Shown here piece by piece: positions 34,481-45,682 of a DNA stretch of 64,000 nt. The notes beneath the pieces were generated by a model. That model ran no database searches. It saw only the letters and a program-made list of their open reading frames with translations, and was not told where the DNA came from. Origin of the DNA: Aspidapion aeneum (taxonomy: Eukaryota > Arthropoda > Insecta > Coleoptera > Brentidae); the NCBI GenBank assembly GCA_963576565.1, contig OY755038.1, forward strand, positions 143,196,558 through 143,260,557, given 5' to 3'. Both the position numbers and the translations under genes were made by a program. Within the stretch, counting starts at the first letter, position 1. The number at the start of each line of letters is the position of its first letter.

Positions 34481-35001
34481 ATTTGTTGCATTGTAAGGTA
34501 AAAAAAACATGTATGTTATTTTGTATTAAAGTAAGTGGTAAAATTATCTAATAATTACTTATTCTAATGCTACCTGTCTGTCTGCCCCAGGACCACATTT
34601 TTAAGAATAATAATGCTACAGCTTGTACGGCAATTATAGCATATGTCTTTAAACAGCTGATGGTGAAGATGTGTAGCCACGAGGATGATTAGAGTAGCAG
34701 GCGAGTAAAAGGGCAGATGTTTGCTTTTTTTTAAGACAGAAGGCACGCGCCACATTTTACTTGAGATACAACGCGGGTGTAAAATAAAACATGATTGTAA
34801 TCGACTAGTGGTGTCTGATCGGCGTTTTTTCTTTATTTTAATGAATTTTTATATTATAGTAGTTTTTATATAACTTAATTTGGAGGATTTCCAAAACAAA
34901 ATGTTTCTAGGTAATCAGACTTTAAATAACTTTAAACAAGCAAAATGTAAGCAAAAAATATGATGAATAACTTTTTTGTATAAAAATCATACCAATTCTA
35001 A
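34481..35001. other. Unassigned sequence
   Basis: No gene, RNA or shared repeat could be supported. Confidence 0.4.
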
Positions 35002-35165
35002 CAGTGGCGTATGCAAGGGGGGATTGTAGGGGCTAAAGTCCCCCCCCCCACCCCAGAGCCACTGAATATTGACCTTTAAAATAAGAATTTTCTCCAAAAA
35101 TATACATTAAAATGCGTATCGGCCCGCGGTCAAGCCCCCAGGATTCCTTTCTGCGTACGCCACTG
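35002..35165. mobile_element. Short hAT-like MITE
   Basis: CAGTGGCGTATGCA and TGCGTACGCCACTG are inverted termini. The interior has G-rich and C-rich patches as in 2688-2846. The flanks share TTCTA, slightly offset, so the target duplication is eroded. Confidence 0.65.
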
Positions 35166-35842
35166 CTTCTAGGTTTTATAAAGCAACATTGCATATACCT
35201 TCATAAATTTTGTAAAAAAGGTAATTTATTTTTATAGTTTTAGCAAGGAAATATACAGTGTGTCCCCGGATGGAGTTGACAAGAGGAAAAAATCCTTTAT
35301 TTTTGATTTTACGAAAAAAACTCTGCTTGTTGAAAAATTAAGATTACCGTAATAAAATTTTTAATTAGATGTACAGGGTGTTATCAAATTAAGAAACATG
35401 TAATTAATAAGAGGTGAAAAATCTTTATTTTTAATTTCACAAAAAACATCACTCTTTATAATGTGACATTAATAAATTTATTTTGTTGATTGTCATATTA
35501 GCTGTTTTACATTTTGTTCCATACTGTTCATAGTATTTTGGATAGGGAAAACTGGGGCAAAGCGGAATGTTGGTAAAAGAGCGTACTGCAGTTTTACCTA
35601 AACTGTACAAGAATGAAACCTTGCCATTGTGGATTCGCCATTTTGATTTTTTTTTTAAGTTTAAGTTAGAACTCATAATCAGTGACCTGAAATAACCCAA
35701 AGTTCCGAATTTATTTTCATATTTTTAAATTTTACCCAAAATTTGTATTGTTACTTTAAGCGCCGCGAATTTTCAAGTTTGAGTTAAATCGGTTTGTAAA
35801 TAAGAAAGTGCGCCACCCAAACAGCATAAGTACGTAGCGCTG
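35166..35842. repeat. Short tandem fragment and a satellite unit
   Basis: Two related pieces with AAATCCTTTATTTTTGATTT and AAATCTTTATTTTTAATTTC lie at about 35270-35460. About 35600-35830 holds one diverged unit of the GCCATTTTGATTTTTT satellite also seen at 46270-47510. Confidence 0.45.
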
Positions 35843-36688
35843 ACCGGGGAAATGTAAACAGGGGTAAATGTAAACGGTCCTAACCAAAAATTCGATATTG
35901 GCGCCAATTCTGATAACACGCTTTGACAGTTAGCGGCAATGAAAATTAGCTTTCAGATCAGTTTGGTTTAGTGTGGTGATAAGTTCAGATGCACCTCTGC
36001 AAATTACCGTATTTCATTTTTTCAGAGACACTGAAATCTGTCAGTATTTTTTTGTCGGCAAGGTAAGTTTTAAACTAAACTAATTATTAGTAACACAATG
36101 CATTATTTTATTTGTTTAAACATGTTTAATTGCATAATATCAACACAATAAATTATTATTATCGTGTTTACATTTACCCCCAGCAATATTTGCCTAGGGG
36201 TAAATGTAAACACTTTTGAGGTAAATGTAAGCACACGTGGGGTAATTGTAAACATAGCTAAAGTAATTATTAACTTAATTCCAGATGCCTCGAAAGTATG
36301 TGCGCAAGACAAATGGGCCATCATACATCGGCTCAATGGTCAAAGGAATTCCTTAGATTCCACTGGTCCCGGTCAAAAAATGGTGTTTAATGCTGATGTA
36401 GAATCCAACATTTTAGATGGTCTACAGGCCAGGGCAAGATGAGCTAAAATACCAGTTTTCATTTACCCCGGTTTGTTGGGATGAATGTAAACACAATGAC
36501 AGTTTTTTTAAACAAGTTTTTCTTAAAAGCGCTTTTGTTTTTTGTTAATTTTGTTCTGAGAACAAAGGATAATGTCCAAATATTACCACAAAATTTTTGT
36601 ATAATTTTTTATATACGGGAGTGTCTATTTTTTTATTTCAAATCTGAAATTTCTCAAAATGATCGAAATCGTTTACATTTACCCCGGT
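35843..36688 (+). mobile_element. Pogo-like transposon, deletion derivative
   Basis: The ends ACCGGGGAAATGTAAACAGG and the complement of GTTTACATTTACCCCGGT are inverted. GGGGTAAATGTAAAC is repeated subterminally (35865, 36170, 36195, 36238). It contains the N-terminal transposase remnant at 36285-36442. Only about 0.85 kb remains. Confidence 0.65.
36285..36442 (+). pseudogene. Pogo-like transposase N-terminal remnant
   Basis: An acceptor-like TTAATTCCAG is followed by an ATG reading MPRKYVRKTNGPSYIGSMVK, then GIP and a stop. This is the typical start of insect pogo-like transposases (MPR.Y.RKT), just before the helix-turn-helix. Further on, GPGQKMVFNADVESNILDGL plus QARAR resembles the G[RP]...F....E..I..GL segment that follows that domain, so most of the DNA-binding region has been deleted. 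No catalytic residues remain. The host element ends in CCGGGGTAAATGTAAAC-type repeats. Confidence 0.55.
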
Positions 36689-36978
36689 CGACCCTACACG
36701 GTAAAAAAATTTGTCTAGAATGAAAACACGTTCTTTTCTTGAATAATTTTTTTACCTTAAAACTATTTGTTTTGAATTAAAATATTTATTTTTAGTTCAA
36801 CGCAGCGTTTAATCTTGAAATGAAACTTTATTTTTCTTTTCTAATTGTTTTGTTTCAGTATTTTCCATTTTGTAACAAAGCAAATTGTCTTCATATAAGT
36901 AATTTTGTGCTTCCAGAGAAAACGGTGCCTTAGATTAATTCAGTTTCAATTTATAATAAAACAATTTCTGTTTCATAT

Positions 36979-36998
36979 TGTCAGGATAGAAAATAATG
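36979..36998 (+). repeat. 5' LTR remnant of X
   Basis: TGTCAGGATAGAAAATAATG is identical to the first 20 bases of the 3' LTR at 40873; similarity then stops abruptly. Confidence 0.75.
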
Positions 36999-37011
36999 GT
37001 GGAGGCGCTGC
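36997..37011 (+). other. Candidate tRNA primer-binding site of X
   Basis: TGGTGGAGGCGCTGC starts with TGG, the complement of a tRNA CCA end, and lies directly at the deletion point of the 5' LTR. TGGTGGAGG also occurs next to the LTR of element Y (minus strand, 44996 downward). The priming tRNA is not identified. Confidence 0.4.
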
Positions 37012-37494
37012 TGTCTTTTTTGAAAGACATATAGGCATATAGTGGAAAAAATGTATTTTTCAAAATATTTTTATTTTTTTTTTTATTTTTCTTAATTTCA
37101 CTCTTTTCACTATTTGTTAATTTATTTTTTTTATTTTAAGGAGTATCCAAATGATTATGACGCTCCAGCCGAAACAATCGATTCCGGCATGCATTAACTA
37201 AATATTGAATATTACATTTATTTATTTTTTATATTTTTTTTTCAATTATTTTTCTGTCATTAGAATTATTTATCCTATATAAATATCATTTTCATAAAAT
37301 TTTCAAACTAGATGGACAGAAAAAATAATATATTTTTTTTTTAATCAAAAAACGCAGTTTAAGTGTGGTGACATGTTATCTACTATTAGTGTATATTTTT
37401 TCGCATATTAGTTTAATTCATTTTGTCTCGACATTTTCAATTCGGTATTTTTATACGTTTTTTTTTTCTCTTAAAAAGATGGTTTCTATAATTA
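37012..37494 (+). other. 5' leader of X, with an exon-like end
   Basis: AT-rich leader. At 37141-37197, after a T-rich tract and AAG, the sequence reads EYPNDYDAPAETIDSGMH then a stop, which looks like a short terminal exon. No family is recognised and chance is possible. Confidence 0.3.
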
Positions 37495-39043
37495 ATGGGT
37501 ACCCCAGCCAGAGTCACTAGAAGCGTCACAAAAAGTCTTAGTGAAGACGATAAAAATAACGTCTTTGCCTCTAGTCCCTTTTTAAAAAGCACTAAACTCT
37601 CAAGAAGTCCTGTCAGAAAAACAGTAAATTTCGACTTATCCTTCGTCGATCCGAGTGCCGAAAATCACTCAACTCCTAAAAAAGTTTTACAAATTTCAAA
37701 ACAAGATTTTAAATTATCCCGTGGGCAAAATTTACCTTTTGAAGATTCAAATAATTTAACGGTCATTTCCAATAAAACGGAAATTCCTTCGACCGAAGAA
37801 CGTTGCAAGACGAAAAAAGTCAAACCATAATTAACCAACGGTTGAATACAAAATCTAGCTTCAATAAAAAACAGGACTCAGCCATCACAAAAATTTTTAA
37901 AATGACAAATACAACGCTAAGTGACGCTCTGACGGGTATGACCAGTAATCCGGCATCACCCAAATTTATAGACCCACCTTACTTTAACCCAGGGTTAGAC
38001 TCCCCGGTGAATTTCATTACAAAATACGAAAAAGTATCTCAAGTAAACGGCTGGACCGAAACGCATATTTTAAAAATTATTTGGAAGGCTCCGCCTTCAG
38101 ATGGTTTTTAGAATATAGTAGCAAAACCGAGAATGCAAATAAAACTTGGGCTCACTTAAAACAAGATTTTTTAAAAGAATTTGGGGGTGACCAACCTCTA
38201 AAAAATCTCAAAATTAAATTTAAAAATAGAAAACAGGGAAGTGCTGAGGATATTAAACAATATTATTATGATTTATTCAATATGGCGTATGAAATTGACG
38301 AAAAAATGCCATTTCACCAATTTAGAGAACATTTTGAATGTGGGCTACATAGCTCCTATACAGAGTCATACGAATTAATAACCTCATCCGACCTGGATCA
38401 CAAAAAGCTAAGAGAAACAGTTTTGAAATTAAGTGCTATTAGACAAAACATTTTAATAGACAAAATGACAAGACAAACAGAAGTTTTGACAATCGAACAA
38501 AATGAGGGAAGCTATCCTAGGCGAAACGGTCCTAATTTTTTAAGGCAAAATGGCCCAAATTATACGCGGCAAAATGAAACAAACTATTTTAGGCAAAACG
38601 CGTCGAACTATCATCAAAATGGTAGAGGTAGGTCGAGGTTTCGCGAATTTAGAGGTAGATCAAACAATGTTAGAGGTAATCTAAACAGGCCGATAGGTCA
38701 ATATCATAATCGAAATACGGGAAATTATAATCAAAACTCAAATCATGGGTATAATAGGAGGAATTTTGGCCAAAATGTAAATAATTTTGGACAAAACAAC
38801 AGGAATGAACAAAGAAGGCCACAAAATAGTCACGTAGAGTCACCCAGAAGGGATCACTCAGGAAGCAGGGATCTTCCAAATAAGAGGTGTCACCACGGGA
38901 GGCCGAGATGCAACGATTGCAATAGGTGTGGGCATTATGCGTGTAGCAGGGAGCGTAGCAGCGAAAGGGGACCCCAAAGAAGAGTATCGTTTAGTAGAGC
39001 GAGTAGGTCGCCATCCCCAAATGTGCAAGGACGACTCAATTAG
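37495..39043 (+). pseudogene. X gag polyprotein, two frameshifts
   Basis: Three overlapping frames together encode a Gag-like protein: 37495-37830, 37803-38111 and 38081-39043. The middle piece has FIDPPYFNPGLDSPVNFITK and YEKVSQVNGWTE. The third has AFRWFLEYSSKTENANKTWA, then LKQDFLKEFG and FKNRKQGSAEDIKQYYYDLF. This is the capsid signature of retrotransposon gag proteins (W..L...F...F; R.Q...E....Y). A long Asn/Arg/Gln-rich region follows, ending in a cysteine-rich CNDCNRCGHYAC block like an altered zinc knuckle. The frameshifts near 37815 and 38085 inactivate it as it stands. The protease frame begins at the gag stop. Confidence 0.7.
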
Positions 39044-39327
39044 AGTGCCCCAACGGCGTCGTCCTCCAAACAGGGGCAAGTAATAAAATTCTGGTAGTTA
39101 AGGGTGTCGTCAATAATTTTAAGGGGGTAGACACAGTCCTCGATACCGGCTCTGGAAAATGCAATATAGAGAAATCTCTATGTAGAGATATAGAGCCTTT
39201 AAAACAACAATTTGCTTTATCAACTGCCGGTGGAAATAAAGTAATGCCACTCGGCCTAACAGAATTTAAAATTAAAATCGGCGAAAAAGTTAATGCAAAC
39301 ATTGTCAATTGTGGCTCCGGCGAATAA
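39037..39327 (+). CDS. X aspartic protease domain
   Basis: Overlapping the gag stop in the -1 frame, the sequence reads LECPNGVVLQTGASNKILVV, then VNNFKGVDTVLDTGSGKCNI and LPL-like beta-strand residues, ending NIVNCGSGE and TAA. LDTGSGKCNI is the catalytic D-[TS]-G motif with the expected flanking hydrophobics, and VMPLGLTEFKIKIG fits the second half. The usual continuation into reverse transcriptase is missing: the frame stops and no RT motifs follow. The overlap suggests programmed -1 shifting in the ancestor. Confidence 0.6.
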   Translation, partial: QLECPNGVVLQTGASNKILVVKGVVNNFKGVDTVLDTGSGKCNIEKSLCRDIEPLKQQFALSTAGGNKVMPLGLTEFKIKIGEKVNANIVNCGSGE

Positions 39328-40285
39328 AAAATTCGTCGTATAATTAAATGCCGGTATATTTTATTTATACTCGTGCTTAATGTAATTGTAAAAACCGCAT
39401 AGATTACATAACCGTATACTATGCCGGTAGTTTTGTATAATAAATAATTTTTATAAATGTTTACGACCTGCACTGCGCGTCGTAGTCCGCAAATGGAAGA
39501 ACTCATTTTTACCGTGATATTTCATGTATTGAAGAAATATTATATATAGTAAATAATAGGAGCTAACCCATTTGCAGACAAGCTAATTGCCACATAGAAG
39601 AGATCACCAAGTATAATTGTATATTATTACAATGTTAATAATTTTTACGAATCACAGGGGTGAGATTGAGAGATGTGAGGGGAATAAATTATAATGAAGG
39701 GCATATACCATAGAAAAAATAAATGTATGACATACATAATATTTTAAACTTAATTAAATAATTTCTATAATGTTCTTAAAAGGTGCAAAACGCACACATT
39801 GTTTTGAATGTATAATAAAACAAATTGTGGAATGTATAAACAAAGGTGTATTAAATTAAATATATTTTTTCGAATGTTATCAAATGATATAAGTATAAGC
39901 AGGCTAAGTAAGCAGGGTTGCCAGGGTATAAATAATTCTAAAATGAACCGAGAACAATTAAATTATTTTTTCTCATTTTTGTAATTTTTGTCTCTTTTTA
40001 ATGTAAACATATGTAACTATTTATTATGTCCTAACATCGTCTGTGCATTAATTTTTTAGATCCACCTATTCTACTCGTTCCCAACATGAAGAAAGAAGAC
40101 ATGGAAGAACGATGACAACCTGACATAACCAAGACGTCACAAAAGGCCTAGCAAAGCGGCCAAAAAGATCAACCAAAGTAATGCAAAAGACGAAAAAGTG
40201 GTGAGCAGGGCCGATTAGCACTGGTGTACAGCAGACAAATCGCCATAGAGCCAACCCACGAAGTAGTCAACCCAGACAGAGCTAA
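39328..40285 (+). other. Non-coding middle of X
   Basis: This interval stands where pol would be expected. No RT, RNase H or integrase motif is present in any frame. It is AT-rich to about 40060 and more balanced afterwards. Confidence 0.5.
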
Positions 40286-40425
40286 CAGCCGATACCACAA
40301 GGCAACAGTCGATAACACAAGGCAACAGCCGATACCACAAGGCAACAGCCGATAGCACAAGGCAACAGCCGATAACACAAGGCAACAGCCGATACCACAA
40401 GGCAACAGTCGATACCACAAGGCAA
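40286..40425 (+). repeat. 20-bp tandem repeat in X
   Basis: About seven copies of ACAGCCGATACCACAAGGCA, with C/T and C/A variants (CGATAACAC, CGATAGCAC). It lies upstream of the 3' LTR, in the non-coding part of X. Confidence 0.85.
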
Positions 40426-40856
40426 GACAGCTACCCAGAGCGCAGCATGAAAAACCGGGGGGAGCCAACTCTAAACCCCCGCCAGTCGTGTCGCCAAATC
40501 AAACACTACGAACAGAAAAAAGGACCTACCATCCAGGTCTTCCTGAGGGAATGGACCGCACAAGTCAAAACGAGATAAGGACAGTTGGCAACAAAGCGAG
40601 ATCTGAACATTTTCAAGGCAGCGTGCAAGACCCACAAATTCGTCACGGCAACACTGCGGTTGATACTTCTTTATAAATCTACATTGGACTAGGTTGCGTC
40701 ACATGAAGAATGCAAAACAATCGGAACGAGTAGCATGGGGATGGATAGACAATTATTTTAATTAATTAGTTTTTCTAATTTATTAGGTTAGACGACTGTT
40801 ATATTTTTTTTGTGAAAAATAGTTTAGTAGACAATCTGTGGGGACAGATTTTTTTT

Positions 40857-40872
40857 AAAAGCAAGGGGGATG
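40857..40872 (+). other. Polypurine tract of X
   Basis: AAAAGCAAGGGGGATG immediately precedes the 3' LTR, as required for plus-strand priming. Confidence 0.6.
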
Positions 40873-41340
40873 TGTCAGGATAGAAAATAATGTCCTATTA
40901 AGTAAATGACACAAGTTACGTTTATAAGCAAGTGCATATTAACCCTAAACATTCTAAGGAAATGAACTTCTGTATATAGTTCAAATTGTATTAAAAGTAA
41001 TAAATTGTATACAGAATTATTATAAACAACGCGGTTAATGGGATTTCGATGATGTTTATACAGGAAACAAAACACATCTCGATATCCTATCAATGGCAAA
41101 CGGTTTGTAATAAAAGCATCTCCAAAAGAGTTTAGCAGTTAGTTGTACGCTGAGAACACCCAGGCTTAGTTAATAGTGAACAAGTAGTACGATAATCAAG
41201 TATAAGAAGTTAAGCGTATCAAAGAAGATTTGTAGACAAGATGTATTTAAGTACAATGTAAGTAGTAAATATAAGTATTATAATAAAACCATTACACCTA
41301 ACTTAAACTGTGTTCGTCACGATAAAACCCCCTCGTGACA
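40873..41340 (+). repeat. 3' LTR of X (468 bp)
   Basis: Begins TGTCAGGATAG and ends CCCCTCGTGACA, with TGTCA/TGACA inverted tips and an AATAAAA signal near 41283. The ATAT duplication follows directly. Confidence 0.75.
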
Positions 41341-41344
41341 ATAT

Positions 41345-41897
41345 TGTCACACCCCGCTTTCGCGACTATAGGGTGCGAGCCATATTGATAGGGTTGTTGG
41401 AGAAGACGAGGATCGTCGGTCTCCAAACAACCTTACCAATATATATTTTATTTAGATATACAATTAAATAGCTTGAGAATGAAAACAATGTAATGGTTCC
41501 AGACATGTATTGGTGATAAATATTAAAATTCCCTTTCTTTTTATAAAATGATATGCCATATAAATATAAAGATACTTACAGTATTACTCGTAATAAAACC
41601 AGGCACAGGTCAGGACACATCTTTGGGCTCTGTACTGTTTTACTTTCACTTACTTACTGATACCCGCTAATGAGCCAGCACCTCCCAATACAACTTTCTT
41701 CCTGCGTCAGCACTTATTCGCGATGGGTCGTTGCCAGGGCCATAATTGCTGACACATCAAAGCGAAGTTCGTTCACTGAACTTTTATTATTTTATAGGTA
41801 CTGCCTCATCAGCATTTAGGAGAAAGCTGTTTTTTTAAATAATTTAAAAATAATAAATTTTATGATAATCTGATTTTAATATTTTATCTATTTGACA
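41345..41897. repeat. Left LTR of Y
   Basis: Starts TGTCACACCCCGCTTTCGCG and ends TATCTATTTGACA. It differs from the right copy at roughly fifteen positions. Confidence 0.85.
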
Positions 41898-44800
41898 TAA
41901 GATCGGCCCTCCTGAATGCCGGACCCCAACATTGAAGCTTTTGCCTGCCTGCGCGATAATAAAATGACTTAAAAAAAATTCTAAATGCAATAACAAAAAA
42001 ACGATGGTATTTGAAAAAATGTCCTGTCCTGTCCTGCAAAATAAAAAATTCTACACAATTTAAAAAAATACAATTACAAAAAAATAAATAAATTAAAAAC
42101 ACAATTTTTTTACATACAGTTTAAATATAGAATTTGCAAAACAAAATATAAATCATTAGCTTCCATCTGGGTTTTCCCTTGGCCTGGTATGTATAGATAA
42201 AGGCATTATCCATTTTTGTGCATTGTTCCATCTCCACTCTATGTCTTGTTGATTGCGGCTATAGTTCGATATGACTGTACCCTAGGGTTGGTGTGCTGTG
42301 GTTGTACGCCGTGCCGGTACCTCGCCAACCGGTGTGCATCCTTGGGGCACTGGTTTTGACATCTTGATCTCATGCTTGTTGGAGAGATGTATATAAGAGC
42401 TGTACTCGGAAAAGACAACTTTTGTGTTATTTGGTCGCAAAACATCCTTCTTCTGTAGAATTGGTTGGGCTACTGATTATTTTTCGTGTCTTCTTGTTAT
42501 ACTGGCTCCTGACTTCGTTGGTTTAGAAATTCGTTGTGGTTACTTAATGTGGTCTTTATTTTTTCTCTCTTTTTCTTAAACTCTTGGTTTTTCTACTTGA
42601 TATTCTTATAGAAAAGTCCTGGTATTTCTCAAATTTTTGGGTCTATGGTAGGTAGAGGAAAAATCGTTTTAACATCTGTTTATTTTAAGATATAAAGAGA
42701 GACATCATATTTCGTGTTTTGCTTTATTTATAGTTTTAGCAATGTTTTATAGAACAAGGCATATTAAATTGCTGCACTCTTTTATGAAATGTGATATTAA
42801 TTATAATGGCTGACACAAATATAGGTAATATCTTGACCTATCTTCACATCTGTTTATATTTATAACAATAGAAAAATTTTAAAGGTAATATTTTTTCTCC
42901 TATCTCTGTCATTTTGAATGTGCTTAGATACCTGACTTTTTATCCGTTTAACTTTTTGCCTTCTTTTGGCAATTTTGCTTTTTGCGTTTGCTAATAATTT
43001 ATTTTACCATATTTTCTTTCTTCTTATTTGCTTCGTAGGTATCTGCGCTGTAATCTTAGTTAGAAATCTATATTGTACATTAATTTAAGCAATAATTTTA
43101 TCTAACCTTTTTTCTATTTCTTCTTCTTCTATGCGCCTTCTCTCCTAACTTCAATGCTTAAATCGTAGAATTAAACAAGTTATTAAGTTTTATTATTTAG
43201 GTTTTTAAAATCGATCGCTTGTCTGCTTTTTTTTCTCTATTTCTTTAGCAATGTCTTCCTATTAGCTACAAACATAGAAGTACTTGATTGTGATAGTTAC
43301 TATAGTTCCCTACGACTACTGGCCTACTCACTGAGTTAGTTACAGTATTCGCTAGTATGCAGCTATTTCTTTATTACTGAGTTTGCGACCAAATATGTTT
43401 CTTTTCCAGCAAGTACGTTACTCTCTGTCATGAATGACGTTTTGCTTATGGAACTTTATCAGGCCTCGGTTGTCCCCAGGTGGTTGCTTTTGTTGTTTTT
43501 TTGTAGTATAGTTACGAAAATGTTCGTCCAATTTTAGTTAAATCGCCAGAAATGAGGGTGTCGAAACAACATAAAAAACCAGAAAAAAAAAATTAAGATA
43601 TTTATTAAAATTGGAAACTAATTCGTAAGAAAAATTACCAAAATTAATCTCCAAAACCAGTATTGCTGTTAAATTTACGTATTAAAATATGCATTTCTAA
43701 TGAATAGCTGAGTTTCTTTTTATTTCAAAATTATTTTGCGATATTTTCTAAATTTTTTATGTCATGTATGGAAATTAAAGCTTTCGTAAATCTAAATCAT
43801 CAAAAGTTGTTCTAAATAAAATGTGTTTTTATATTATTTAAGTTAATTGGGTTTTATAATGATAGGCAGTACGACAATATGTATTAAAACCTTGTAAATG
43901 CTTGAGCTTTTTTCTGTGGTCAGCAAAATAGAGGTTGTTGCTATTTCGGTGCAAATTTCTATTAGGGCCAATGACCTTATTTTTCTGGGAAATTGATTTT
44001 TTATTAAATAACTGAAATGACTTCTTTCTTTGAATTTTTATATTTTTCGATAATGTATCTGGTAAGCACTTTCTTTCTAGCTGATTAAATAAAGCTGTCG
44101 TTTTTTAATTACTAATTTTTTGAGAATGTATGAGCAAGCACGGAGGCTCTAGTTCTAAGTTTGTACTTTTATCAAAGCTATGAGATTCAAAAAATCCTAA
44201 AAGAAAGTTATTGTAAAATTTTTGTGGTTTATCTTTGTGAGAAACTGTATTACCCAACTTTTACCAACTTTTTTGGGGTTTGCTAAGATACAAATTTTTT
44301 TTTACTTTAAAATATTAGAGTTTTCGAAAAATGCTAATTGATTGTCTGGGTCTTTTTCCAAAGGTTTCAGTTTAATGCAAATCGAAATATTGGGCTTTAA
44401 GAGATAAGTGCCATGACATATAATTTTTTTTTGTACCGTTTTGAATATTATTGTTGTTTTTCCTATCATTACTTTAATAATTTTTTGGGCATAAGGCAAT
44501 AAATGTTTATATACAATGCTAAATTATATAACTCTGGTAATTAAAATAAATATGTTTTCTATGTTCTGTATCTAATGTCTTATCAGTAAAACTTTTCCTT
44601 GATGTATCGTAAAAAAAAAGTGATTTTGGAGTTAAGGGAGGGGGTCGGCTTCTATTTAATGAATTTTTTAAATTAAAAACTATACTTCGCCTTTTTTCTT
44701 GGGACTTTCGTAGTTGTCCAACAGCTTGTTGCTTCACAAGTAAAAAATATTTCTAGTAATAACATGGTACTACCTTTACCTTTATAGTTTTTAAAATAAA

Positions 44801-44998
44801 TCAAAATTCAAAATAAATTTCATAATAATTCAGATCAACGAGTTTTATCACTACTTTACCTCCAAAATCACCATATTGAAAAACTAAGACACTAGATACA
44901 TAACAATAACGGCACAAAAGGAAATTATTATTTTTTTTCCATTACAATTTTTTAAGATTTTGTGAATTTAGGTGCAGGGAAGAGGCACCTCCACCATA
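41898..44998. other. Interior of Y
   Basis: About 3.1 kb without convincing coding sequence on either strand. T-rich from about 42500 to 43300, with no internal repeats of note. Confidence 0.5.
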
Positions 44999-45551
44999 TG
45001 TCACACCCCGCTTTCGCGACTATAGGGTGCGAGCCATATTGGTAGGGTTGTTGGAGAAGACGAGGATCGTCGGTCTCCAAATAACCTTACCAATATATAT
45101 TTTATTTAGATATACAATTAAATAGCTTCAGAATGAAAACAATGTAATGGTTCCAGATAGGTATTGGTGATAAATATTAAAATTCCCTTTCTTTTTATAA
45201 AATGATATGTCATATAACTATAAAGATACTTACAGTATTACTCGTAATAAAACCAGGCACAGGTCAGGACATATCTTTGGGCTCTGTACTGTTTTACTTT
45301 CACTTACTTACTGATACCCGCTAATGAGCCAGCACCTCCCAATACAACTTTCTTCCTGCGTCAGCACTTATTGGCGATGGGTCGTTGCCAGGGCCATAAT
45401 TGCTGACACATCAAAGCGAAGTTCGTTCACTGAACTTTTATTATTTTATAGGTACTGCCTCATTAGCATTTAGGAGAAAGTTGCTTTTTTAAATAATTTT
45501 AAAATAATAAATTTTATGAAAATCTGATTTTAATATTTTACCTATTTGACA
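44999..45551. repeat. Right LTR of Y
   Basis: Same length and termini as the left copy (TGTCACACC ... TACCTATTTGACA). Confidence 0.85.
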
Positions 45552-45682
45552 TAAATAAAGAGGCAAGACATTTTTTTGGCAAAATCAAGAAAATATTCTC
45601 TTGGTGAACAGAAAAGCACAAATTTTTTTACTTCAAAGCAATTTGCTTTGATCTAAGACAATTCAATGTTTTTTACCGTGTA

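Larger units (their letters stand above)
36979..41340 (+). mobile_element. LTR retroelement X (gag-protease only)
   Basis: It is bordered by ATAT on both sides (36975-36978 and 41341-41344), a 4-bp duplication usual for Ty3/Gypsy-type insertion. The 3' LTR is complete (40873-41340) with a purine-rich tract before it. The 5' LTR is reduced to its first 18-20 bases. Coding capacity is a frameshifted gag and an aspartic protease; no RT, RNase H or integrase is present between 39328 and 40872. Such an element could move only with enzymes supplied in trans. Confidence 0.75.
41345..45551 (-). mobile_element. Non-coding LTR element Y
   Basis: Two direct repeats of exactly 553 bp (41345-41897 and 44999-45551) bound a 3.1 kb interior with no gag or pol motif. 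A primer-site-like TGGTGGAGGTGCC on the minus strand, 2 bp from the right LTR, suggests minus orientation, which would make CAGGAGGGCC near 41905 the polypurine candidate. The left flank is ATAT (shared with X) and the right flank TAAA, so no target duplication is apparent. It resembles a large non-autonomous retrotransposon derivative. Confidence 0.7.
36695..45682. mobile_element. TIR element now holding two LTR elements
   Basis: TACACGGTAAAAAA at the left and TTTTTTACCGTGTA at the right form inverted ends that may include a TA duplication. The adjacent sequences also pair loosely (GTCTAGAATGAAAA with the complement of a GATCTAAGACAATTCAATG stretch; AAAGCAAATTGTCTTC with GCAATTTGCTTTGA). Only about 280 bp (left) and 130 bp (right) of the original remain around elements X and Y. 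No transposase seen. Confidence 0.5.

Noticed and set aside
38670..39506. Minus-strand frames opposite X gag and protease
   Set aside because: Shadows of the plus-strand gag-protease region with no motif of their own.
40169..40468. Cysteine- and leucine-rich minus-strand frames
   Set aside because: They translate the 20-bp tandem repeat of X.
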